NCBI RefSeq assembly: GCF_018882155.1
Contig: NZ_JACVPA010000001.1
Span: 248,001-312,000, forward strand
Direction of reading: 5' to 3'
DNA length: 64,000 nt
Source of the DNA: Polynucleobacter nymphae
GTDB lineage: Bacteria; Pseudomonadota; Gammaproteobacteria; Burkholderiales; Burkholderiaceae
The translations under genes were made by a program, and so were the position numbers. Every line of letters starts with the position of its first letter. The first letter of the stretch is position 1. The notes beneath the pieces are model-generated. The model was given only the letters and a program-made list of their open reading frames with translations. It had not been told where the DNA came from and made no database searches. Shown here in pieces: positions 55,579 to 64,000 of the stretch.

Positions 55579-57447
55579 TTAGCTGAAGAATTCTTTTGCT
55601 AGGGCAATTTGTTCTTGTTTCACAAATGCGGGGGCATGACCCACATTTGGAATCTCAATGCTGCGAGCATGCGGATTTACTTTGCACATCTGGGCAACCG
55701 TAGCTGCAGAGAGTAAATCAGATTGAGCGCCACGCACGATCAAGATCGGAATATGAATTTGCTTAAAAGCATGCCACATCGCCATCTCACCCGCCTTAGC
55801 CATGATGGGATTGACAGAGGCAAACGGCACAGCAATATCGGGGTCGTAATGCATGATCCATAAACCATTGCGTTCAATCAACATCGGGCCGTTATAGGTT
55901 TCCCACTCATCTGGTGTGTGCTCACCAAAAGTAGCGCAAAGTGCGTTGAGTCGACTTAAGGCATCAGCACGGCTCGCAAATGAAAAAGGTTGGCCTACGT
56001 AAGAGCCTAGACGCTGAATGGCTTCAGCCTCAATTTTTGGTCCCACATCATTAATCAACATTCTGCGTATAGGAGAGTTTGGCATCGCTGCATAAACCAT
56101 CCCAATCAGACCACCCATTGAAGTTCCAAGCCAATCAACTTGGGATACACCCAGGTGTTTTACCAGTTGGGCAATGTCAGCTACATACTGAGGGACGGCA
56201 TACTGCATTGGATTGCTTAAGCGATCAGAGTCTCCCCTGCCAACAACATCTGGGCAAACTACGTAATATTCCTGACACATGGCTTCAGCCAAAGTCTTAA
56301 AGTCACTGCCGCGCCTTGTTAGGCCATGAACACATAGCAATACTTTTGGATTTCTGGGGTTGCCCCAAGCGTGATAGGCCATGCGATGAGTAATATCACC
56401 ATCGGCACACTGAACATAAAAAGTATCACCCTGGTGATTAACTGGTGTTGAGCTGACCTCATCTTGCAGGTCCTCATCATGGGTATGTTCATCCATACTC
56501 CCAAATACCTCAGGCTGCAAAGTCACATGGTCAATACCATGTTGATCTAAAAGCATAGTATTGATACGAGACATGATTTGTGGCCACTCTTGCATTTCCG
56601 CAATTTCAATATGGCCAATCAGTGCTGGAAAGCTGGGGGTCATCTCCCAAACGTGGAGATCGTGCACCGCCAATACGCCAGGAACTCCTCTCAGATCTTT
56701 TCCCACCTGCAAATAATCAATATGAAGTGGCACTCCCTCCATGAGGAAGTGATAAGACTCATGGAGAATGGAAACTGTTGATTTAAGAATCAAAAGAGAT
56801 ACAAGAATAGAAAGAATTGCATCAATTGGCATCCATCCAGTCAACTGAATAACAACACCAGCAATCAAAGCAGCGATTGATCCGAGCAAGTCACCCATCA
56901 CATGTACAAGGGCAGCGCGGGTGTTCACACTTTTCTTGTCACGTGAAAGAACCCAGGCAACTACGATATTCATGAGAAGGCCGATACTAGCCACGACAGT
57001 GACTGTGAATCCATCGACTTTATGTGGGTCATAAAAACGACTAATCGCCTCAAACACAATCCATACGACTAAAGCTAACATCGCAATGCTATTCACAAAA
57101 GCAGCTAGGGCTTCTGCTCTACCAAAACCAAAAGAATGTTTTGGTGAAGGCGGACGACGAGAAATAATTTGCGCTAGGAGTGCCAAGCCCAAGGCAGCAG
57201 CATCAGTCACCATGTGACCGGCATCGGAGATCAATGCTAATGAATTGGCAAAATAAGCGGCGGCGCCCTCAACCCCTGCAAAACCAAGAGTAAGTATCAG
57301 AGCAATCAAAAGTAAGTTTTGGTTTGAGACTTGCTTGCTATGAGTATGCTGAGCATCACCCTTTTTATGAGCGTGCAGCGAAGGATCAAGCTCAGAACTC
57401 ATCTGAGCTCTGGGTTTTGTTGAAGGTGAAGAATGGGATCCCGACAT
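55579..57447 (-). CDS. fused cation-diffusion-facilitator transporter and alpha/beta hydrolase
   Basis: A single 622-codon frame encodes two proteins. Residues about 35-310 are a CDF metal exporter: His-rich N terminus (HAHKKGDAQHTH), six helices with metal sites SDAGHMVTDA and HVMGDLLGSIA, and a cytosolic domain (LLDQHGIDHVTLQPEV). After an acidic, His-containing linker (about 316-332), residues about 340-622 are an alpha/beta hydrolase with VHGLTRRGSDF, nucleophile WLGTSMGGLIGM, and GHAPAFV carrying the His. An internal ATG in the linker, preceded by GAGG, could give the hydrolase alone. I know of no standard protein with this fusion. Confidence 0.85.
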   Translation of the reverse strand: MSGSHSSPSTKPRAQMSSELDPSLHAHKKGDAQHTHSKQVSNQNLLLIALILTLGFAGVEGAAAYFANSLALISDAGHMVTDAAALGLALLAQIISRRPPSPKHSFGFGRAEALAAFVNSIAMLALVVWIVFEAISRFYDPHKVDGFTVTVVASIGLLMNIVVAWVLSRDKKSVNTRAALVHVMGDLLGSIAALIAGVVIQLTGWMPIDAILSILVSLLILKSTVSILHESYHFLMEGVPLHIDYLQVGKDLRGVPGVLAVHDLHVWEMTPSFPALIGHIEIAEMQEWPQIMSRINTMLLDQHGIDHVTLQPEVFGSMDEHTHDEDLQDEVSSTPVNHQGDTFYVQCADGDITHRMAYHAWGNPRNPKVLLCVHGLTRRGSDFKTLAEAMCQEYYVVCPDVVGRGDSDRLSNPMQYAVPQYVADIAQLVKHLGVSQVDWLGTSMGGLIGMVYAAMPNSPIRRMLINDVGPKIEAEAIQRLGSYVGQPFSFASRADALSRLNALCATFGEHTPDEWETYNGPMLIERNGLWIMHYDPDIAVPFASVNPIMAKAGEMAMWHAFKQIHIPILIVRGAQSDLLSAATVAQMCKVNPHARSIEIPNVGHAPAFVKQEQIALAKEFFS

Positions 57448-57458
57448 GGTGATCCCAT
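57433..57458. promoter_or_regulatory. inverted repeat spanning the start codon of the CDF-hydrolase gene
   Basis: ATGGGATC (57433-57440) and GATCCCAT (57451-57458) form an 8-base perfect inverted repeat; the start ATG (57445-57447, minus strand) lies in the 10-base loop. In mRNA this would place the start codon in a hairpin. A second perfect repeat CATTATTT / AAATAATG (57456-57475) adjoins it. Confidence 0.45.
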
Positions 57459-57482
57459 TATTTCATTAAATAATGACTACGG

Positions 57483-58133
57483 TTAGAAACCCGCTGTATC
57501 AACAGGGGCACCTGTTTTAGCGATCACCTCTTCTTTGGTGACACCAGGGGCTAATTCAGTCAATTTCAGACCTTTGGGAGTGATATCGAGCACGCACAGG
57601 TCGGTGATGATTTGACTAATGACACCCACGCCGGTTAATGGCAAGTTGCATTTGGGCAGAATCTTGAGCTCTTCTGTGCCATCTTTCTTTTTAGCAACAT
57701 GTTCCATTAAGACAACTACGTGCTTTACGCCTGCAACTAAATCCATTGCGCCGCCCATACCTTTAACCATCTTGCCAGGAATCATCCAATTGGCAATATC
57801 ACCGTGCTCACTCACTTGCATCGCACCTAAAAATGCAATGTTAATTTTCCCGCCGCGAATCATGCCAAAGGCATCGGCTGATGAAAAAATGGAGGAGCCA
57901 GGCAGCGTCGTAATTGTTTGTTTTCCGGCATTGATCAAATCAGCATCGATCTGATCTTCCGTTGGAAATGGTCCGATACCCAGTAAACCATTTTCAGATT
58001 GCAACCATACTTCTATGCCTGCAGGTACATGATTGGCTACTAAGGTAGGAATACCGATTCCCAGGTTTACGTAATAACCATCTTTTAATTCTTTGGCAGC
58101 ACGTGCCGCCATCTCATCTCTAGTCCAAGGCAT
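57483..58133 (-). CDS. scoB: 3-oxoacid CoA-transferase subunit B
   Basis: Moves CoA from succinyl-CoA (or acetyl-CoA) to acetoacetate with ScoA. 216 residues with the catalytic glutamate in [13 protein letters not shown] (about 42-54), the SENGLLG signature of subunit B, and [20 protein letters not shown]. It follows the A subunit by 40 bases. Subunit order matches SCOT-type enzymes. Confidence 0.93.
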   Translation of the reverse strand: MPWTRDEMAARAAKELKDGYYVNLGIGIPTLVANHVPAGIEVWLQSENGLLGIGPFPTEDQIDADLINAGKQTITTLPGSSIFSSADAFGMIRGGKINIAFLGAMQVSEHGDIANWMIPGKMVKGMGGAMDLVAGVKHVVVLMEHVAKKKDGTEELKILPKCNLPLTGVGVISQIITDLCVLDITPKGLKLTELAPGVTKEEVIAKTGAPVDTAGF

Positions 58134-58173
58134 TTTGATCTTCCTAAATTCTTTTCAGTGTTCTTTGGGGTAA

Positions 58174-58875
58174 TTAGCGTGCAGCCGAGATAGTGCGTTG
58201 TTCAATGCGCTTCTCAGGACTACTATTAATCACAAGGCGATGCACATAGATACTTGGAGTATGAATCTCAGCAGGATCTAAAGCGCCGTTCTCAACAATC
58301 TCTTCCACTTCAGCAATAGTAATCTTTCCTGCCATTGCCACTACTGGGTTGAAGTTACGAGCAGTATGTCGATAAATCAAATTACCTGATCGGTCCGCCT
58401 TCCAAGCTTTTACTAGAGAAATATCAGTGACAATCGAGCGCTCCATGATGTATTTTTCGCCATCAAATTCTTTGACCTCTTTACCCTCAGCTACCAAAGT
58501 GCCAACACCCGTTTTTGTGTAGAAGGCAGGAATACCGCAACCACCAGCGCGTAATTTTTCTGCCAGCGTGCCTTGTGGGGTGAACTCTAACTCCAGCTCG
58601 CCTGCAAGGTATTGACGTTCAAACTCTTTGTTCTCGCCTACATAAGATGCAACCATTTTCTTTACTTGACGAGAATTGAGCAAAATACCTAAGCCGAAAC
58701 CATCCACGCCAGCATTATTAGATACAGCGGTCAAGTTTTGCGCGCCAAGTTCTTTCACTGCCTCAATTAAGGCCTCAGGAATGCCGCATAGACCAAAACC
58801 ACCAACACCGAGTTTTTGTCCGTCTTTTAAGATATCCCTCAAGGCATCTGCTGCCGATGGGTAGGTTTTATTCAT
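58174..58875 (-). CDS. scoA: 3-oxoacid CoA-transferase subunit A
   Basis: 233 residues when started at ATG 58875 ([16 protein letters not shown]), which has AGGA 8 bases upstream; the frame extends 27 codons further without a good ribosome site. It shows the CoA-binding pattern [14 protein letters not shown] (about 25-38) and FYTKTGVGT. Partner of ScoB. Together they handle acetoacetate and link to PHB or ketone-body turnover, consistent with the phasin. Confidence 0.93.
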   Translation of the reverse strand: MNKTYPSAADALRDILKDGQKLGVGGFGLCGIPEALIEAVKELGAQNLTAVSNNAGVDGFGLGILLNSRQVKKMVASYVGENKEFERQYLAGELELEFTPQGTLAEKLRAGGCGIPAFYTKTGVGTLVAEGKEVKEFDGEKYIMERSIVTDISLVKAWKADRSGNLIYRHTARNFNPVVAMAGKITIAEVEEIVENGALDPAEIHTPSIYVHRLVINSSPEKRIEQRTISAAR

Positions 58876-59045
58876 AACATTTGTCCTAATATTGCCAAAA
58901 TGGGTAAAAACGCAATCATAACGCTTTAGGCTCCCAAGCCTAGCTTGCTCAGGCACGACTTAGGTACTACTGAGGCGCTAAATTGGTTTTTGGCTATTCG
59001 CACTAAACTAAAGGGGGCTAATAAGCCTATTTTTGAGGATTAGGA

Positions 59046-60716
59046 ATGAACGCTGCAGAACTAGTAGAGCAATTTGGGCCTAGAGAGTCGATGGACTATG
59101 ACTTAGTCATCGTTGGCGGCGGCCCCGCTGGTCTATCAGCAGCCATTAAGGCCAAACAATTAGCCCAGTCCTCTGGCAAAGATATCAGCGTCTGCGTTTT
59201 GGAAAAAGGCTCTGAGATTGGCGCGCACATTCTGTCTGGCGCCGTCATGGATCCAAAGGCCCTCACTGAGCTCTTTCCTAATTGGAAGGAAATGGGCGCC
59301 CCACTTGAAACCGAAGTAACTCAAGATCAATTTCTATTCTTAACATCTAATCATTCTTATCAAGTCCCTAATTGGATGTTGCCTCACTGCTTTAAAAATG
59401 AAGGCAACTACATTGTTAGCTTGGCTAACGTCACTCGCTGGTTGGGTCAGCAAGCAGAAAGCCTTGGCGTAGAAATTTTTCCTGGCTTTCCTGCAGCAGA
59501 AATTTTGTACAACGAGCAAGGCGCAGTGAGTGGCGTCATTACAGGCTCAATGGGTCTCGATAAAGAAGGTAAGCCAACTGATCAGTTCCAGCTAGGTATG
59601 GAACTACGCGCTAAATACACACTCTTTGCTGAAGGATCTCGTGGGCATCTTGGTAAGCAACTCATTTCTAAATTTGCCTTAGATAAAGATGCTGACCCAC
59701 AAAGCTATGGCATTGGGATTAAAGAGCTCTGGGAAGTTGAACCCTCTAAAAGCAAACCTGGTCTAGTGGTTCACACTGCTGGTTGGCCTTTGGAGAGTGA
59801 TACCTATGGCGGCTCCTTTCTGTATCACTTGGGAGATAACAAGGTTGCCGTTGGCTTGGTAGTCGGGCTGTCCTATAAGAATCCTTACCTATCACCTTTT
59901 GAAGAATTCCAACGCTATAAATTACACCCGAAGATTCGTGGAACATTTGAAGGCGGAAAACGAATTGCTTACGGCGCACGTGCGCTGACTGCTGGTGGAT
60001 TAAATAGCTTACCTAAGACAGTCTTTCCGGGCGGCGCACTCATTGGTTGTGATGCAGGCTTTCTTAATGCTTCGCGCATTAAAGGCAGTCATGCCGCTAT
60101 TAAGACTGGCATGCTCGCTGCCCAAGCTGCCGTTGCTGCCATTCATGAAAATCGCTCTGCTGATGTTCTCTCCGCATACCCAGCAGCCTTCCAAAATAGC
60201 TGGCTACATGCTGAACTAAATCAAGCGCGTAATTTCAAACCTTGGATGTCCAAAGGGCTCTACCTTGGTACGCTGATGGTTGGCTTAGAACAGAAGCTCT
60301 TGGGCGGCAATCCACCATGGACAGTTCATATCAAACATGCAGATCATGAATGCCTAGAACCTGCAGCACAACATCAGCCGATCAACTATCCCAAGCCAGA
60401 TGGCAAGATTAGCTTTGATCGTCTCTCATCGGTATTTATCTCCAATACAAATCATGCTGAGAATCAACCGATTCATTTAACTCTGAAGAATGATTCTGTG
60501 CCCGTAGATATCAATCTCAAAACGTATGCAGGTCCAGAGCAACGCTATTGCCCCGCAGGCGTTTATGAATATGTAGAAACCGACGGCAAACCCCGTTTAC
60601 AGATTAATGCGCAGAACTGCGTGCATTGCAAAACCTGTGACATTAAAGACCCTGGCCAAAATATCATCTGGATCACACCAGAAGGTGGTGGTGGCCCTAA
60701 CTACGCAGGAATGTAA
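59046..60716 (+). CDS. electron-transfer flavoprotein-ubiquinone oxidoreductase
   Basis: Passes electrons from ETF to ubiquinone during fatty- and amino-acid oxidation. 556 residues: FAD site [19 protein letters not shown] (about 18-36), a ubiquinone-binding/membrane segment in the middle, and the C-terminal [4Fe-4S] cysteines in CPAGVYEYV and [12 protein letters not shown]. Complements the nearby acyl-CoA genes. First gene of a four-gene plus-strand run. Confidence 0.95.
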   Translation: MNAAELVEQFGPRESMDYDLVIVGGGPAGLSAAIKAKQLAQSSGKDISVCVLEKGSEIGAHILSGAVMDPKALTELFPNWKEMGAPLETEVTQDQFLFLTSNHSYQVPNWMLPHCFKNEGNYIVSLANVTRWLGQQAESLGVEIFPGFPAAEILYNEQGAVSGVITGSMGLDKEGKPTDQFQLGMELRAKYTLFAEGSRGHLGKQLISKFALDKDADPQSYGIGIKELWEVEPSKSKPGLVVHTAGWPLESDTYGGSFLYHLGDNKVAVGLVVGLSYKNPYLSPFEEFQRYKLHPKIRGTFEGGKRIAYGARALTAGGLNSLPKTVFPGGALIGCDAGFLNASRIKGSHAAIKTGMLAAQAAVAAIHENRSADVLSAYPAAFQNSWLHAELNQARNFKPWMSKGLYLGTLMVGLEQKLLGGNPPWTVHIKHADHECLEPAAQHQPINYPKPDGKISFDRLSSVFISNTNHAENQPIHLTLKNDSVPVDINLKTYAGPEQRYCPAGVYEYVETDGKPRLQINAQNCVHCKTCDIKDPGQNIIWITPEGGGGPNYAGM

Positions 60717-60718
60717 TC

Positions 60719-61105
60719 ATGATGATGCTTCACACTATGCTGCGCGTCGGCGATTTGAATCGCTCGATTGATTTTTACACCAAAGTTCTGGGGATGAATT
60801 TACTTCGTACTACCGAACGCCCTGATCAGAAATACTCCCTAGCCTTTGTTGCCTTTGGTAAAGGCAATGCAGATGGCCAATCTGAAATTGAGCTCACCTA
60901 TAACCATGGTGTTTCTTCATATGACTTAGGCACGGCTTATGGGCATATTGCAATTGGCGTGCCAGATGCTTATGCTGCTTGCGAGAAGATTAAAGCAGCC
61001 GGTGGCAATGTCACTCGCCAGGCTGGTCCTGTAGCTGGTGGTGACACCATCATTGCCTTTGTAACCGATCCAGATGGTTACAAGATAGAACTTATTCAGC
61101 GTTAA
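60719..61105 (+). CDS. gloA: lactoylglutathione lyase (glyoxalase I)
   Basis: Detoxifies methylglyoxal by isomerising its glutathione hemithioacetal. 128 residues: [27 protein letters not shown] with the metal His, IELTYN with the metal Glu, [10 protein letters not shown], and [14 protein letters not shown] with the final Glu. Follows ETF-QO by 2 bases and overlaps the next gene by one. Confidence 0.95.
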   Translation: MMMLHTMLRVGDLNRSIDFYTKVLGMNLLRTTERPDQKYSLAFVAFGKGNADGQSEIELTYNHGVSSYDLGTAYGHIAIGVPDAYAACEKIKAAGGNVTRQAGPVAGGDTIIAFVTDPDGYKIELIQR

Positions 61106-62280
61106 TGGCAAAAAGCGCTGAGCAATATCAGCTAGAAATTATTGACAGCCTTGCTGAAATACCCGCATCCGAGTGGAATACACTTTTACCGGAAGATGCG
61201 GGGCCTTTTCTAAATCATGCATTCTTATCTGCACTTGAAGAAACTGGATGTGTGGGGGGTAATACTGGCTGGCAGGTTGCCCATCTTGCTTTAAAAGACC
61301 AAGACACATTAGTCGGGGCCCTACCCCTCTATTTGAAACAACATTCTTATGGTGAATTTGTCTTTGATTGGTCATGGGCACAAGCTTATGAACAACAGGG
61401 CATGAACTACTACCCAAAAGCACTTTGCGCCATCCCCTTTACACCCGTTCAAGGCGCTCGCATCTTATGCGCTCCCGGTAAAAATATAAAAGATATTCAT
61501 ACTAGCTTAATTACAGGACTCAAATCCTTATTAGCAGCTAATGAGCTCTCTTCTGCGCATATCCTTTTTCCATTAGCCTCTGAGGTGCAGGCATTTAAGG
61601 ATCAAGGATTTATGCTGCGTGACTCTGTGCAGTTTCACTGGCACAACCAAGCCTTCCAAAGTTTTCAGCATTTTTTATCTGCCCTCACCATGAAGCGGCG
61701 CAAGAATATTCGGCGTGAACGAGAACAGGTATCTAGAGAGCAGATTACTTTTAGGCATGTTCCTGGGAAATTATCTACTGACCAAGACTGGGAATTCTTT
61801 TACCGCTGCTATCAAAATACGTATGCTGAACATCTGTCTAGCCCCTACTTAAATGAAGCGTTTTTTAAGTTATGGGCGCAGCGCATGCCAGACAATTTGC
61901 ACCTCATCATTGCCCAGCGCGATCAAGCACCCATTGCCGCTTCACTCCTAGTGGTTGATAAAGACTCCTCCAAAGCCTATGGGAGATACTGGGGTGCGAT
62001 AGAGCATGTGCCTTGCCTACACTTTGAAACAGCGTATTACCAAGCGATTGAATACTGTATTGAGCAAGGTATTCAAACTTTTGAGGGTGGCGCCCAAGGT
62101 GAGCACAAAATGGCACGGGGGTTTTTGCCAACGACGATTCAATCAGCCCATTACATCGTAGACCCACAGTTTGCGAAGGCTGTTAAACACTTTTTGGAAC
62201 GTGAGCATGCAGGAATTGGCGCTTACGTAGATGAGCTTGGCGAGCATAGCCCACTGAAATCGACTAAAGTACAGCCATGA
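61105..62280 (+). CDS. GNAT-fold DUF482-type (FemAB-like) protein
   Basis: A 391-residue protein of the DUF482 (peptidogalycan biosynthesis-like) family, GNAT fold. The match rests on LNHAFLSALEETGCVGG...GWQ near the N terminus, MKRRKNIRRERE, the GAQGEHKMARGF core and ARGFLPTTIQSAHY. Real substrate unknown; often annotated as acyltransferase. It overlaps gloA and the DUF1289 gene, so the four genes form an operon. Confidence 0.87.
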   Translation: MAKSAEQYQLEIIDSLAEIPASEWNTLLPEDAGPFLNHAFLSALEETGCVGGNTGWQVAHLALKDQDTLVGALPLYLKQHSYGEFVFDWSWAQAYEQQGMNYYPKALCAIPFTPVQGARILCAPGKNIKDIHTSLITGLKSLLAANELSSAHILFPLASEVQAFKDQGFMLRDSVQFHWHNQAFQSFQHFLSALTMKRRKNIRREREQVSREQITFRHVPGKLSTDQDWEFFYRCYQNTYAEHLSSPYLNEAFFKLWAQRMPDNLHLIIAQRDQAPIAASLLVVDKDSSKAYGRYWGAIEHVPCLHFETAYYQAIEYCIEQGIQTFEGGAQGEHKMARGFLPTTIQSAHYIVDPQFAKAVKHFLEREHAGIGAYVDELGEHSPLKSTKVQP

Positions 62281-62540
62281 ATTCCGAAAGCAATAAACCC
62301 CCTACTCAAGACGGCTCATATTCACTCTCTACGGGAGATGATGAATCTGACTCTCCTTGCATAGGGGTCTGCACCACTCTTTACGATGAGATTTGCCAAG
62401 GCTGTGGCCGCACATTGAGCGAGGTCAGTAATTGGGTATTTCTTTCTGATGAAGAGAAGGCCTCGGTCTGGAAGCGTGTTCGTGAAGACGGCACTGCGAT
62501 GCGCTTTCAGAGACAGCTAAAAGAAAATAAGTCTGCGTAG
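62277..62540 (+). CDS. DUF1289 family protein
   Basis: 87 residues. The family hallmark is SPCIGVCTTLYDEICQGCGRT (Cys at C-x3-C-x8-C-x2-C), a small metal-binding knuckle, followed by E-x-W-x-x-x-x-E (SNWVFLSDEEKASVWKR). Overlaps the preceding gene by 4 bases (ATGA). Function unknown. A Ser/Glu-rich N-terminal tail precedes the domain. Confidence 0.9.
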   Translation: MNSESNKPPTQDGSYSLSTGDDESDSPCIGVCTTLYDEICQGCGRTLSEVSNWVFLSDEEKASVWKRVREDGTAMRFQRQLKENKSA

Positions 62541-62553
62541 TTAGTCTGCGTCG

Positions 62554-64000
62554 TTATCCAGCTAGTGCTTGGCTTCGTAAATACTCTTCGTAAGTACCAG
62601 AGTAATCAACAACCGTACCATCCATCTTCACTTCTAAGATGCGATTGGCTAGCGCAGATACAAATTCACGGTCATGAGATACAAATAACAGGGTGCCATC
62701 GAATTTCTCTAAGGCAATCTGTAAACTTTCAATGGACTCCATGTCCATGTGATTGGTAGGCTCGTCCATTGCCAGAACATTGTATTTTTGGAGCATGAGT
62801 TTGCCCCAAATCATTCTGCCCTTTTCGCCGCCAGATAGAACTTTGACAGATTTTCCAATGTCATCACCAGAAAACAATAAGCGTCCCAAGGTACCGCGAA
62901 TGGATTGATCGTCATCACCAGTATTGCGCCACCAATTCATCCAATCCATGAGCAATTCATCTTTAGCGAACATCTCAGTGTTGTCTTGAGGCATGACACC
63001 AACCTTCGCATTCTCAGCCCACTTCACATCACCGCTATCAACAGCAATACCGTCAAAACGTTTACTCAGAATAGAATTTAGTAGCGTTGTTTTACCAGCG
63101 CCATTCTGACCAATGATGGCAATTTTTTCACCAGCACGAACACCAAGCTTAAAGTTTTTAAAGATGGTGCGATCAAATGTTTTAGTCAGGCCATTGCACT
63201 CTACTGCCATGTTGTGTAGTTTTTTCTCAGTCTCAAAACGAATGAATGGGTTTTGACGTGAAGAAGGCTTTACTTCAACAATCTCAATTTTTTCCAACTG
63301 ACGCTGGCGTGAAGTTGCTTGGCGTGCTTTAGAGGCATTGGCAGAGAATCGAGCCACGAAAGCCTGTAATTCCGCAATTTTTTCTTTGGCTTTAACGTTA
63401 GAACTCAGTTGCTGTGTGCGTGCCTGCACAGAAGCAAGCATGTAGGAATCATAATTTCCTGGATAAACCTTGAGAGTACCAAAGTCCATATCAGCCATGT
63501 GCGTACAGACTTCATTCAGAAAGTGGCGATCATGTGAAATGATGACGATGGTGCTCTTAATATCATTGAGAATATCTTCAAGCCAATGAATCGAGTGAAT
63601 ATCTAAGTTATTGGTTGGCTCATCAAGAAGCAGTACGTCTGGATCAGAGAACAATGCTTGCGCAAGTAATACGCGCAATTTCCAACCGGGTGCTACGTTA
63701 CTCATCGGACCATTGTGTTGCTCAATTGGAATGCCGATACCTAATAACAGCTCACCTGCTTTTGCTTCAGCGGTATAGCCACCGTACTCGGCATACTTAC
63801 CTTCAAGTTCAGCTGCCTTCATGTAATCTTCATCGGTCGCATCTGGATTTTCGTAAATAGCATCGCGCTCAGCGGCTGCCTTCCACATTTCTTCGTGGCC
63901 CATCATCACCACATCGAGCACGCGCACATCTTCATAAGCGAACTGGTCTTGGCGCAATTTACCCAAGCGAACACCAGGATCTAAGCTAACGTTGCCGCTA
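62554..64000 (-). CDS. ABC-F family ATPase, YbiT-like (partial, 5' end outside window)
   Basis: Two ABC ATPase modules without membrane helices, typical of ABC-F proteins that act on the ribosome. The frame runs to the last base of the window (reading [20 protein letters not shown] at its edge), so the first Walker A is missing. The first module retains [16 protein letters not shown] and [11 protein letters not shown]; the second has [27 protein letters not shown] and MDEPTNHMD. Best fit is the YbiT subgroup, judged from the inserted linker. Confidence 0.93.
   Translation of the reverse strand, partial: SGNVSLDPGVRLGKLRQDQFAYEDVRVLDVVMMGHEEMWKAAAERDAIYENPDATDEDYMKAAELEGKYAEYGGYTAEAKAGELLLGIGIPIEQHNGPMSNVAPGWKLRVLLAQALFSDPDVLLLDEPTNNLDIHSIHWLEDILNDIKSTIVIISHDRHFLNEVCTHMADMDFGTLKVYPGNYDSYMLASVQARTQQLSSNVKAKEKIAELQAFVARFSANASKARQATSRQRQLEKIEIVEVKPSSRQNPFIRFETEKKLHNMAVECNGLTKTFDRTIFKNFKLGVRAGEKIAIIGQNGAGKTTLLNSILSKRFDGIAVDSGDVKWAENAKVGVMPQDNTEMFAKDELLMDWMNWWRNTGDDDQSIRGTLGRLLFSGDDIGKSVKVLSGGEKGRMIWGKLMLQKYNVLAMDEPTNHMDMESIESLQIALEKFDGTLLFVSHDREFVSALANRILEVKMDGTVVDYSGTYEEYLRSQALAG

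Overview
The window reads as a contiguous piece of a betaproteobacterial chromosome, most likely from the Burkholderiaceae and closest in feel to Polynucleobacter. The reasons are the moderate GC content (judged by eye), very short intergenic gaps with many 1-4 base overlaps, Burkholderiales-type gene order (thrS-infC-rpmI-rplT-pheS-pheT-ihfA-merR, sucA-sucB-lpdA-zapE, cysS-TPR lipoprotein-ppiB-lpxH), a phasin that points to polyhydroxybutyrate storage, and an infC that seems to start at ATC. Genus assignment is inference. I see no prophage, insertion sequence, CRISPR array, integron or rRNA operon. No gap without a gene exceeds about 300 bases.

Layout. 1-5.1 kb: partial aroC, a CBS protein and yihY on the minus strand, then wrbA, a DUF2069 membrane protein, an FAD-linked oxidase and a 61-residue orphan on the plus strand. 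5.2-10.3 kb: a minus-strand envelope and accessory block with a nonsense-split tandem rhodanese, a dehalogenase-like hydrolase, two EF-hand proteins, two lipoproteins and a secreted alpha/beta hydrolase. 10.4-15 kb (plus): trhP (yegQ), two membrane or envelope genes and an IlvD/Edd dehydratase. 15-19.5 kb (minus): acyl-CoA ligase, a YqjD/YqjE/YqjK-like stress cluster, a zinc-ribbon Smr protein, a small HTH/zinc-knuckle gene next to a secreted protein, and a phasin. 19.6-25.5 kb (minus): tRNA-Ser, lysC, tilS, accA, a DNA glycosylase and cysS. 25.5-32.3 kb: mostly plus-strand housekeeping genes (lipoprotein, ppiB, lpxH, trmJ, cysE, roxA-like) with suhB and an SlyD-like gene on the minus strand. 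32.4-43.8 kb: a long minus-strand run sucA-sucB-lpdA-zapE-PHP-trpS-methyltransferase-dapA-bamC. 44.1-45.2 kb: an HTH/receiver-like regulator and an H-NS-type protein. 45.4-57.4 kb (minus): thioesterase, tRNA-Pro, the translation operon, tRNA-Val, relA and a CDF-transporter/hydrolase fusion. 57.5-64 kb: scoAB, then ETF-QO, gloA, an acyltransferase-like gene and DUF1289 on the plus strand, ending in a partial ABC-F gene.

Together these genes cover central metabolism (2-oxoglutarate dehydrogenase, ketone-body CoA transfer, fatty-acid activation, ETF oxidation), amino-acid synthesis (aroC, lysC, dapA, cysE), translation (four aminoacyl-tRNA synthetase systems, IF3, L20, L35, tRNA modification) and envelope assembly (bamC, lpxH, several lipoproteins). 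Most is ordinary core genome. The points most worth a second look are the TGG-to-TAG-type break in the tandem rhodanese, the CDF-alpha/beta hydrolase fusion, the overlooked HTH/zinc-knuckle gene with tandem repeats at its promoter, the excisionase-type HTH fused to a degenerate receiver-like domain, and a TrpRS with a putative Fe-S cysteine set. I found no clear multi-gene novel defence or biosynthetic system.
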